DNA from: an uncultured Candidatus Saccharibacteria bacterium
GTDB taxonomy: Bacteria; Patescibacteriota; Saccharimonadia; Saccharimonadales; Saccharimonadaceae
Reading direction: 5' to 3'
DNA length: 6,954 nt
Assembly: GCA_947427985.1 (NCBI GenBank)
Contig: CANEKB010000059.1
Location: 1 to 6,954, forward strand
In this document: positions 1-5,468 of the stretch, in pieces
How the letters are laid out: every line of letters begins with the position of its first letter
How positions within the stretch are numbered: position 1 is the stretch's first letter
Program-made: the position numbers and the translations under genes
The notes under the pieces: model-generated
The model's database searches: none
Seen by the model: only the letters and a program-made list of their open reading frames with translations
What the model was told of the DNA's origin: nothing

Positions 1-1
1 A

Positions 2-268
2 CTGGTGTTAAGGTTTTGCCCGAACAGGAAAGTATTTGATTTCGTCCGCAGCGGAGCCACCTTCATGATAAAGACCCAAAATAAGGACGAGCTGTGGCTG
101 TATGCCTTATGGAATACAGGAAGTTATGGTGAATATTGGAGCAGACAGGGGTATGTTTCTGGCCAAGTTCTTCTAGTCCGGCATCTAGACGTCAATAAGG
201 ATAAAACAGAACCTAGCTCATATAATGCTCGTCACTTCGGTTTCTCCCTCCGTTGTCTAGCCATATAG
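2..268 (+). CDS. C-terminal fragment of a FISUMP-like surface/secreted protein (5' truncated)
   Basis: The reading frame is open from the first complete codon at position 2 to a TAG at 266-268, so the gene enters from outside the window and only its last 88 codons are seen. The fragment is rich in Tyr, Trp, Gly and Ser, with the pattern GSYGEYWS followed some 35 residues later by the ending HFGFSLRCLAI. From family knowledge, a 'YWS ... GFSVRCV' ending is typical of the FISUMP (Fibrobacter succinogenes major paralogous) and DUF1566-like domains that sit at the C-terminus of exported proteins in Saccharibacteria and other bacteria. Such domains are usually extracellular and their molecular role is unknown. 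The gene runs convergently towards rsmA with 30 bp between the two stop codons and no clear terminator in that gap. The methionine at about codon 22 is internal, not a start. The domain assignment rests on sequence pattern only. Confidence 0.7.
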   Translation: MVLRFCPNRKVFDFVRSGATFMIKTQNKDELWLYALWNTGSYGEYWSRQGYVSGQVLLVRHLDVNKDKTEPSSYNARHFGFSLRCLAI

Positions 269-298
269 AGTAATCAAGGGAAGATAAAGAAGGTCAAG

Positions 299-1060
299 CT
301 AGATGCTGCTTAGTGTCTCCCAATCCCAAAGACTAAGATCCTCGGCACGAGCATCTGGATTAATACTATTCTGGCGTAAGATTTCTTGCCAATCAGCTTT
401 CGACCGTTGTCCTCCTGACAAGTTGGCGGCTAGCTTTTTGCGCGGACTCGAGAAACCACGCTTCGCTAGTTCGAGGCACTTCGGATCGACTTGCGGTTCG
501 GCTAGCGGCGTCAAAACAACTACTTGGCTATCGACTTTTGGCGGAGGTGTAAACTCTTCTGCCTTTACGACCGGGCCCAGTTCAACCTCAGCAAGATTTT
601 GCGTAAAAAGGGCGAGCAAATTATAGTCCCCTGGTTCCGCTGCTAGACGCTCGGCCACTTCCTTTTGAATTAGAAGTACGATTTTTCTTGCGGTCGGCTG
701 AGTTTCTAGCAACTTGCGGATGATTGGTGAGGTAATATAATATGGGATATTCCCCGCCACAGCGTAGGGCTGACCACCAGCCAAATTATCAATCTCTGCC
801 TGCAAAATATCCTCGTTTACTACGTCAAGATTTTTACCAGGAAAGGATCCTGGAAGCTTACGCGCCAAGTCATCATCATATTCAATCGCTATAACTTTCT
901 CAAAACGCTTAAGTAGGCTAGAAGTAAGCGTACCAAGACCAGGGCCAATCTCTAAGCAAAGGTCTACGTCTGAGGTAAGCGCTAGATCAGCAATTTCATC
1001 GAGGACTGCACGGTTTTTAAGCCAATGCTGACCAAGAGACTTCTTGTTCTTTAATACCAT
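299..1060 (-). CDS. rsmA: 16S rRNA (adenine1518-N6/adenine1519-N6)-dimethyltransferase RsmA (KsgA)
   Basis: A 253-residue S-adenosylmethionine-dependent methyltransferase that, by family, dimethylates two adjacent adenines in the 3'-terminal hairpin (helix 45) of 16S rRNA as a late step of small-subunit maturation. The N-terminus KKSLGQHWL is the family signature. The SAM-binding loop LEIGPGLG is at residues 36-43, the acidic ribose-binding residue is E60 in IEYD, NEDIL lies at 82-86, and the catalytic motif IV NIPYYIT is at 104-110. FTPPPKVDS and the SSPRKKLAANL segment belong to the C-terminal rRNA-binding part. The frame stays open upstream to an ATG at 1132, but those 24 extra residues lie inside the end of the upstream gene and do not belong to the family. 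The ATG at 1060 has GGTGGGAG 5 nt upstream and gives the standard N-terminus. It overlaps the upstream gene by 10 nt (ATGGTATTAA), so translation is probably coupled. Length is slightly below E. coli KsgA. Confidence 0.97.
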   Translation of the reverse strand: MVLKNKKSLGQHWLKNRAVLDEIADLALTSDVDLCLEIGPGLGTLTSSLLKRFEKVIAIEYDDDLARKLPGSFPGKNLDVVNEDILQAEIDNLAGGQPYAVAGNIPYYITSPIIRKLLETQPTARKIVLLIQKEVAERLAAEPGDYNLLALFTQNLAEVELGPVVKAEEFTPPPKVDSQVVVLTPLAEPQVDPKCLELAKRGFSSPRKKLAANLSGGQRSKADWQEILRQNSINPDARAEDLSLWDWETLSSI

Positions 1061-2103
1061 CCATGCTCCCACCACCAGTTCATTGCCTGATGCCAACCAC
1101 CGTAACGATTCGTGACATAATGTTCCATCCAACGGATCTGCGTAATCGGATTAGTCTGCCAGTCATCACCAAAGGCAGCCATCTTGTTGCCAGGCAACGA
1201 TTGCGGAATACCATAAGCTCCCGACGAAGCATTCGTAGCGTCAACGCGACAGCTCGATTCGCGATAAATTAGTTCTAGCGCCACTTCGATATTTTCTTCG
1301 GCGACGCCGGCTTCGCGCACCCAATTCGCACACCGTTCACGTTCGGGCGGGATTGAAAGCTTTGCGCCGACTACGATAATCTCTGGCACCGGTTCAACCA
1401 CGACGTTCTCGGAAATTAGTTCGCGTGAAACTTCTACGTTATCTTCAAATTGGATTTGATAAACACTAACTCGACGGCCATCCTCTCCGGCCTGTTCGAG
1501 AGTAGTTTCACCCTTTGGCCGAGTATAATCATAGCGCGTCTCGGTCGTATACGGCAAAACCTCTTCAACTGTTAGCTGGCGACCCCCGTTTCGCTCAATT
1601 CGGTAAGTTGAAGCAGCACCAGTTTCAAGAAAGTTTCGATTCACTTCTGGTTTTACTTCGTCGCCATCATAAACCGTCAGGCCAGCCTCAATCGCGATTT
1701 GCTTCGGGTCGAAACTCGCCGTCATAACGTACCGTCGCAATGCCCCATCAATCACGATAGCCGGGCGCGCGCGATAGATATTAATATTGTAATCACTGGT
1801 AATCTCCGTTTCAAGGCTCGGATTGACGATATCAGTTTCAGCCAAAACGATATCCGAACGCTCGAGCACTTCTGCTACTGTCGCTCGAACGGTTTTTACA
1901 GTTCGGATTGAACCTTGGTCGTAAATCGTTACAAAATGTTCTGCATCATCATCAAAATTAACCGAGCTAGATTCGTCTTCGGCGTAAACGTCACCTTGCA
2001 AACTCATCAAGCCATTCAGGCAGCTAAGCGTCAAAAAGAAACCCAGCACTGCCAACAGCGCGGCACAGCAAAAATCTCGAAAACGGAAATGCAATTTCAT
2101 CAT
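1051..2103 (-). CDS. RpfB/YabE-like exported cell-wall protein: DUF348 x2, G5 domain, lysozyme-like (transglycosylase) domain
   Basis: A 350-residue protein with a basic N-terminus, a hydrophobic segment at about residues 11-34 and a plausible signal-peptidase site after VYA (39-41), so it is probably exported or membrane anchored. Two ubiquitin-like DUF348 repeats follow (about 58-101 and 107-154; VTIYDQG and INIYRAR begin them), then a G5 domain (about 184-247). The C-terminal lysozyme-like domain spans about 254-350. Its candidate catalytic glutamate is E282 in IYRESSC, followed by SSGAYGIPQSLPG at 293-305. C258 and C285 could form a disulfide. This is the architecture of resuscitation-promoting factor RpfB and the B. 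subtilis YabE group, which cleave or remodel peptidoglycan. The gene lies directly before rsmA, as rpfB does in actinobacteria. The first ATG (2103) is followed at once by a second (2100). AGGA directly abuts the first, so the exact start is uncertain by one codon. A promoter lies immediately upstream. Confidence 0.9.
   Translation of the reverse strand: MMKLHFRFRDFCCAALLAVLGFFLTLSCLNGLMSLQGDVYAEDESSSVNFDDDAEHFVTIYDQGSIRTVKTVRATVAEVLERSDIVLAETDIVNPSLETEITSDYNINIYRARPAIVIDGALRRYVMTASFDPKQIAIEAGLTVYDGDEVKPEVNRNFLETGAASTYRIERNGGRQLTVEEVLPYTTETRYDYTRPKGETTLEQAGEDGRRVSVYQIQFEDNVEVSRELISENVVVEPVPEIIVVGAKLSIPPERERCANWVREAGVAEENIEVALELIYRESSCRVDATNASSGAYGIPQSLPGNKMAAFGDDWQTNPITQIRWMEHYVTNRYGGWHQAMNWWWEHGWY
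1066..1073 (-). promoter_or_regulatory. Shine-Dalgarno sequence that fixes the rsmA start
   Basis: The minus strand reads GGTGGGAG ending 5 nt before the ATG at 1060. It lies inside the last codons (Trp-Trp-Glu) of the upstream RpfB-like gene. It supports the 1060 start over the longer frame from 1132 and fits re-initiation by ribosomes finishing the upstream gene. Confidence 0.75.
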
Positions 2104-2108
2104 TCCTA

Positions 2109-2143
2109 CTTTATATTATAGCACAACTATATTAAAACTTAAA
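2109..2143 (-). promoter_or_regulatory. Extended -10 promoter of the rpf-like/rsmA unit
   Basis: The minus strand carries TGC-TATAAT, with a perfect -10 hexamer at 2120-2115 and an extended -10 TGn in front. At a 17-bp spacing the -35 position (2143-2138) reads TTTAAG, only 3 of 6 matches, so the extended -10 probably does most of the work. The predicted start near 2108 leaves a leader of about 5 nt before the ATG at 2103, too short for a normal ribosome binding site. Confidence 0.65.
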
Positions 2144-2155
2144 ATTCCTCGAAGT

Positions 2156-2179
2156 TACCCCCGGCCAAAGCCGGGGGTA
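2156..2179. terminator. Perfect 10-bp GC-rich hairpin after the 252-residue gene; possible terminator
   Basis: Positions 2156-2165 pair perfectly with 2170-2179 (TACCCCCGGC and its complement on the other arm) around a 4-nt loop. It begins 22 nt past the stop codon at 2202 on the minus strand. No uninterrupted T-run follows on either strand; on the minus strand the next T-rich stretch (TTTT) starts about 11 nt further on. It may be a weak or protein-assisted terminator, or it may protect the 3' end of the mRNA. Confidence 0.45.
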
Positions 2180-2201
2180 TATGGTTGATAGGTCGGTGAT
2201 C

Positions 2202-2960
2202 TTATGGCTTCTTGGCAACCCGAACCAGGTGTCTGATTCTCGATAAGGCCGCATCCGTGTACATTAGCTCCAGAACCTCACCATCGCCGTCGGCCCCCAA
2301 ATAGTAGAGCGTAGCCTCGTCTTCGTGCGGGAACCAGCCCCATTCTCCAGATTCCAGAAAAGGCGAAATTTCCGCTTCGATCTGGTGACGGATTTCGTGC
2401 TTATTGCGAGCATAGTTACTCCAAATTTCATCAGCCGCGCGCATGTCTTCAGAAAATTTATCAGCCTGCTGATTAAGCAGCGGACGCAATGTCTCTGGAG
2501 TTGGCAGAATCCAGAAATCGGTCGCATTGTAGAATTTGTCGAGCTCATAGCCGCCCGGATCGGCGTAATACCAGAGCGCACCATACCGCTGAGCGAACTC
2601 GCCATCCAAGGTTTGGTACGCGCTGATAATACTGCTAAGCAGCGTCACGCGAAGCATCACATGCTCACAGTCGCGCGGAGTTGTTAGATGGAAATTCTGC
2701 CCATCAAAGCTGCCAGAGGTCACTATGACTGTTTCTGCACCGGGATATAACTTTAGACATTCGCTAAGCTTCGGTTCGGTCTGACTATCCAGCGTATGGC
2801 TCGGCCAGACCAGATTATGGTCCTGATCAAGCGGAATAGAGGTAGGAAAGGAAATTCTGAGGTCCCTAGAAAACTCCCTCCAGAAAACTCCTTTTTCCTC
2901 CCATATAGAGGAGTCCCCAAGGGTGTAGCGAGCTTCAGCTAAACTAGGTCTTCGGTACAT
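2202..2960 (-). CDS. Hypothetical protein, 252 residues, no recognised family
   Basis: I do not recognise this protein. It is supported as a real gene by its length, a TAA stop, a strong Shine-Dalgarno AAGGAG 8 nt before the ATG, and an in-frame TAA at 2996-2994 that limits the start from upstream. It has no signal peptide and no membrane segment, so it is probably cytoplasmic. It is acidic overall and rich in aromatic residues: GALWYYADPGGYE lies near residues 126-138, a stretch of charged residues that may be helical at about 160-200, and GEWGWFPHEDEATLYYLGADGDGE towards the C-terminus is strongly acidic. The last residues (VRVAKKP) are basic. No nucleotide-binding loop, metal-binding cluster or catalytic triad is obvious. 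It lies between uvrD and the rpf-like gene on the same strand. Its own promoter and a structured leader upstream suggest independent control. Confidence 0.8.
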   Translation of the reverse strand: MYRRPSLAEARYTLGDSSIWEEKGVFWREFSRDLRISFPTSIPLDQDHNLVWPSHTLDSQTEPKLSECLKLYPGAETVIVTSGSFDGQNFHLTTPRDCEHVMLRVTLLSSIISAYQTLDGEFAQRYGALWYYADPGGYELDKFYNATDFWILPTPETLRPLLNQQADKFSEDMRAADEIWSNYARNKHEIRHQIEAEISPFLESGEWGWFPHEDEATLYYLGADGDGEVLELMYTDAALSRIRHLVRVAKKP

Positions 2961-2963
2961 TGC

Positions 2964-3066
2964 GTTCTCTCCTTTTGACGAATTTTTGCCATCTTATCAT
3001 AGACAGCATTACGACTATCTAGCCCGATAGTAATAACGCCGCCTACGAAATCTGGCAAGAAAGAAC
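2964..3066 (-). ncRNA. Candidate structured 5' leader RNA that can hide the Shine-Dalgarno sequence
   Basis: All pairings are for the minus-strand RNA. A long hairpin pairs 3048-3026 with 2997-3019 around the 6-nt loop GGGCUA. It has 22 pairs, 17 Watson-Crick and 5 G-U, with one C-U mismatch at 3032/3013. Below it, UUGCCA (3058-3053) pairs with UGGCAA (2991-2986). Below that, GUUCUUUCUU (3066-3057) can pair for 10 bp, including 2 G-U, with AGGAGAGAAC (2973-2964), which contains the core of the Shine-Dalgarno of the 252-residue gene. Bases 3057-3058 belong to both lower helices, so these compete at that edge. Every wobble is G-U on this strand and would be an A-C mismatch on the other, which argues for a minus-strand RNA structure. 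I cannot match it to a known riboswitch class. No energy calculation or covariation test was possible. Confidence 0.55.
2969..2974 (-). promoter_or_regulatory. Strong Shine-Dalgarno of the 252-residue gene
   Basis: AAGGAG on the minus strand, 8 nt before the ATG at 2960. It is the best ribosome binding site in the window. The bases around it (2964-2973, AGGAGAGAAC) can pair with an upstream leader segment, which would block it. Confidence 0.8.
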
Positions 3067-3069
3067 CTA

Positions 3070-3102
3070 TCAACTTCGTAATATTCTAGGGGTAGACCCC
3101 AT
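3070..3102 (-). CDS. Possible 10-codon leaderless leader ORF (MGSTPRILRS)
   Basis: An ATG at 3102 opens ten codons ending in TGA (3072-3070), followed directly in frame by TAG (3069-3067). The ATG lies 6 nt after TACAAT, exactly the spacing seen at the uvrD start, so the predicted transcription start is the A of this ATG. The tandem stop sits 3 nt before the strand (3066-3057) that can pair with the downstream Shine-Dalgarno. A ribosome stopping here would cover that strand. Nothing else shows that the peptide is made; a chance ORF of this length is easy to find, so the support comes from position alone. Confidence 0.35.
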   Translation of the reverse strand: MGSTPRILRS

Positions 3103-3108
3103 CTTTTT

Positions 3109-3137
3109 ATTGTAGCACGGATTAGTAAAAAAGTCAA
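3109..3137 (-). promoter_or_regulatory. Near-consensus promoter for the leader and 252-residue gene
   Basis: The minus strand reads TTGACT (3137-3132), a 17-bp spacer ending in TGC, then TACAAT (3114-3109). Each hexamer matches consensus at 5 of 6 bases, with an extended -10. It starts 1 nt after the uvrD stop codon. The predicted start at about 3102 gives a leader of about 142 nt before the ATG at 2960. It is the strongest promoter-like sequence I found in the window. Confidence 0.75.
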
Positions 3138-3138
3138 T

Positions 3139-5379
3139 CTAGCCTTCGTAAACTGGTACATCATCCGGGAATGGGTCAAAATCGTCACCAAACCCACCGA
3201 AATCAGCGTCATCTTTAGTCGCACTGTTAGATATCGACCCACCAAATTCCCCGTCCGGATCCCCACCAAGTATACCAAAGCTTGCTCCGGGTTCGCTTAT
3301 GCCTACTTCGTAAACACCAGATTCACCAAACGCACCCGAGCCATACGGATTATATCCTAGTTCCAGGAGGAAACGCGAAGGCGCATTATAGGTCCGCCCG
3401 CCAAAGGCATAGCGCGACCCCGCAAAAGTCAAGAAAAGATCTTTCATCGCGCGCGTCATACCAACATAGGCGAGCCGACGTTCTTCTTCGAGCTCTTCCT
3501 CAGAATTATCCGCTCGACTACTTGGAAACAGCCCGTCTTCCATCCCCACCATGAAAACCACCGGAAATTCGAGGCCTTTAGCTGCATGTAAAGTCATTAG
3601 CGAGACTACATCATCGCCCGCACTTTCGTCGGCCGAGCTAAGCAACGCCGCATCGGCCAAAAAATCCTCAAGCGTTTCATATACGCTGGCGTTCGAGGCG
3701 AGCACCTCAAGGTTCCCCATTCTTTCCTCACCGTCTGGAGTATCACTTCGCAGCAGAGTTGCAAAATCAAAGTACTTGACAATTTTCTCGATAATTTCGA
3801 CCGCAGGAATCGCTGTTACAGTACCGGGTCCGTTTTCTGCTATCTCACGCACCAACCCCGGCACCCCGTCGTCGTCCCCTTCAGCGTTACGCATATCCTT
3901 GAGAAAGTTCGATACCCGCGCAATGCTATTACGCGCGCGCGGTGGCAAAAGGCTGGTACCGAGTAGACCATCAAGATGAGCCAAATTTTCTTCTGGGTGT
4001 TCAGTTAGATAACCAAACAACTTCTCGAGTGAAGCCGGACCAACACCAGATAAAACATTTTTTACCACCCTTTCCAAGCTAACACGATCGTTCGGGTTCA
4101 CGATTAGTTTTAGAATCGCCAGTACATCCTTCACTTCTTTCCGGTCATAGAAGCGCACACCACCAATGATCTTATAAGGGATACGTGCCGTCATAAAGGC
4201 CTTCTCGAAAGCATACGACTGCGCATTAGTACGATAAAGAACCGCAAAGTCACTATAGCTCTTATACTGTTGAGCGGTTCGGAATTTCGTAATCATTCGC
4301 GCAACGTAGTTTGCCTCGCCAGTTTCGTCCATAAGACCCTCAATCGTAATTGGGTCGCCCTGACCAGCTTCGGTGAAAAGAGTCTTGCTGGTGCGGGTTT
4401 TGTTTTGATTGATGATTTTTTGCGAAGCGGCGAGAATATTACCAGTGCTACGATAATTCTGCTCCAATTTCACAACTTTTGCACCCGGGAAATCCCGTTC
4501 AAAGTTCAGGATATTGGTAAAATCCGCCCCGCGCCAAGAGTAAATCGACTGCCAGTCGTCCCCGACTACGCAGATGTTTCGCTCATCATTAACCAAACCT
4601 TTGATTAGTTTATACTGAACGACGTTGGTATCCTGATATTCGTCAATCAGAATATGGCGGAAGCGTTTCTGCCATTTCGCGCGAATTTCTGGATTTTTCT
4701 CAAACATATCAGCCGTCTTCGTCAAGAGATCGTCAAAATCTAGCGCATCGGCAGCGGCCTTTTCTTGTTCATAGCGTTCATAAATCTCCGCCGCGCGTTT
4801 CTGGTTCGGATAATAGGCTTCACGGCGAGCATCGGCTGGACTCATACCGAGATTTTGGTAATGACTAATCATACCGTGCGCATTTTTTGGTGTCAACGTC
4901 TTATCGTTCGCAACATTCATTTCGCGCATAATACGACGAATAAGGGTAAGCTGGTCTTCGGAGTCATAAATTGTAAAGTTTCGATCAATCCCAGCCGCCA
5001 AATACTCTATATGAAGGATCCGTACACAAATTCCATGAAAAGTCCCCATATAGCGCATAAACGAGCCGTTCGGAGCCTCGCCGATCGCCTGAGCGGCATT
5101 TTCCGTAGCCTCAAGCAGGTCGCGTCGACCGGTTGCATCTTCACGCTGTCGTTGCAAGAGATTCCATAAGCGCACGCGCATTTCTTTTGCGGCCTTGTTT
5201 GTAAAAGTCACGGCAAGGATTTGGTCTGGGCGCACGCCATGCGCAATAAGATTAGCGATGCGATGGGTGAGGACTTTCGTCTTCCCTGAGCCTGCTCCAG
5301 CCAGAACCAGTACCGGACCCTCCAGAGTCTCGACCGCTTCCTTTTGTGCTGGGTTCAAACCCTGTAAAATCGCCTCCAT
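3139..5379 (-). CDS. UvrD/PcrA-family superfamily 1 DNA helicase
   Basis: A 746-residue ATP-dependent 3'-5' helicase of the UvrD/PcrA/Rep group, acting by family in nucleotide excision repair, clearing of proteins from DNA and replication restart. Visible motifs: Q-motif LNPAQKEAV (8-16), Walker A AGAGSGKT (27-34), TFTNKAAKEM (58-67), Walker B DEYQDTN (246-252), motif III GDDWQSIYSWRGAD, motif IV LEQNYRST, motif V TLHAAKGLEF (596-605) and motif VI RRLAYVGMTRA with arginine finger R643. About 28 residues (76-103) lie between motif Ia and GTFHG, longer than in E. coli UvrD. From about 676 the chain becomes a Gly/Asp/Phe-rich acidic tail (DADFGGFGDDFDPFPDD) in place of the PcrA Tudor-like end. 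A promoter puts the predicted transcription start on the ATG; an earlier ATG at 5387 is in a different frame that soon stops. No clear terminator follows. Whether it is the UvrD or PcrA orthologue cannot be settled by eye. Confidence 0.95.
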   Translation of the reverse strand: MEAILQGLNPAQKEAVETLEGPVLVLAGAGSGKTKVLTHRIANLIAHGVRPDQILAVTFTNKAAKEMRVRLWNLLQRQREDATGRRDLLEATENAAQAIGEAPNGSFMRYMGTFHGICVRILHIEYLAAGIDRNFTIYDSEDQLTLIRRIMREMNVANDKTLTPKNAHGMISHYQNLGMSPADARREAYYPNQKRAAEIYERYEQEKAAADALDFDDLLTKTADMFEKNPEIRAKWQKRFRHILIDEYQDTNVVQYKLIKGLVNDERNICVVGDDWQSIYSWRGADFTNILNFERDFPGAKVVKLEQNYRSTGNILAASQKIINQNKTRTSKTLFTEAGQGDPITIEGLMDETGEANYVARMITKFRTAQQYKSYSDFAVLYRTNAQSYAFEKAFMTARIPYKIIGGVRFYDRKEVKDVLAILKLIVNPNDRVSLERVVKNVLSGVGPASLEKLFGYLTEHPEENLAHLDGLLGTSLLPPRARNSIARVSNFLKDMRNAEGDDDGVPGLVREIAENGPGTVTAIPAVEIIEKIVKYFDFATLLRSDTPDGEERMGNLEVLASNASVYETLEDFLADAALLSSADESAGDDVVSLMTLHAAKGLEFPVVFMVGMEDGLFPSSRADNSEEELEEERRLAYVGMTRAMKDLFLTFAGSRYAFGGRTYNAPSRFLLELGYNPYGSGAFGESGVYEVGISEPGASFGILGGDPDGEFGGSISNSATKDDADFGGFGDDFDPFPDDVPVYEG

Positions 5380-5385
5380 TGTTCC

Positions 5386-5414
5386 ATTGTAGCACCTCTA
5401 TCTTTGAATGGAAA
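5386..5414 (-). promoter_or_regulatory. Extended -10 promoter of uvrD/pcrA; mRNA predicted leaderless
   Basis: The minus strand reads TTTCCA (5414-5409, 4 of 6 to consensus), a 17-bp spacer ending in TGC, then TACAAT (5391-5386), followed by 6 nt and the ATG. The expected start point, 7 nt past the -10 box, is the A of the start codon at 5379. No Shine-Dalgarno sequence is present. The 10-mer GTGCTACAAT is identical to the one in front of the 3102 leader ORF. Confidence 0.65.
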
Positions 5415-5418
5415 GCAC

Positions 5419-5451
5419 AAAAAGCGGGAAAAACTCCTAATCTTACCCGCT
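5419..5451 (-). terminator. Intrinsic terminator of glyS
   Basis: On the minus strand AGCGGG (5451-5446) pairs with CCCGCT (5428-5423). After one T-T mismatch, AAGA pairs with TTTT inside the stem, and TTTTT (5423-5419) ends the signal. It starts about 18 nt after the glyS stop codon and finishes just before the uvrD -35 box, separating the two genes transcriptionally. Confidence 0.75.
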
Positions 5452-5468
5452 CTAACTACCGTTATAAT

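Noticed and set aside
269..298. Bidirectional terminator between the convergent genes
   Set aside because: The 30-bp gap is purine-rich on the plus strand and has no inverted repeat that I can find.
1061..1132. Longer rsmA start at 1132
   Set aside because: The extra 24 residues lie within the end of the RpfB-like gene, are not part of the RsmA family, and the 1060 ATG has its own Shine-Dalgarno sequence.
2020..2031. Lipobox at Cys28 of the RpfB-like protein
   Set aside because: The residues before the cysteine are T-L-S, which lack the small residue at -2 and the Leu at -3 of a lipobox; a signal-peptidase I site after VYA fits better.
2264..2605. 113-codon minus-strand ORF within the 252-residue gene
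   Set aside because: It is a different frame on the same strand, lacks its own ribosome binding site, and the longer frame is better supported.
2996..3001. TATGAT as a second -10 box closer to the 252-residue gene
   Set aside because: The -35 position at 17 bp reads GGCTAG, the TGn extension is not in register, and the hexamer lies in the arm of the long hairpin. The promoter at 3137-3109 is much better.
3089..3107. Plus-strand terminator (GGGG-TAGA-CCCC followed by TTTTT)
   Set aside because: The stem is only 4 bp and there is no plus-strand gene upstream to terminate; on the minus strand the same bases fall in the leader ORF.
3015..3278. 87-codon minus-strand ORF overlapping the uvrD end and the leader
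   Set aside because: It is a shifted frame of the uvrD tail running into the structured leader, with no Shine-Dalgarno sequence or family pattern.
3551..3979. 142-codon plus-strand ORF inside uvrD
   Set aside because: It lies antisense to conserved helicase sequence, shows no family pattern and is rich in Ser/Arg/Pro as expected for a shadow frame. The same applies to plus-strand frames at 303-626, 2325-2687, 4270-4608, 4765-5169 and 6024-6263.
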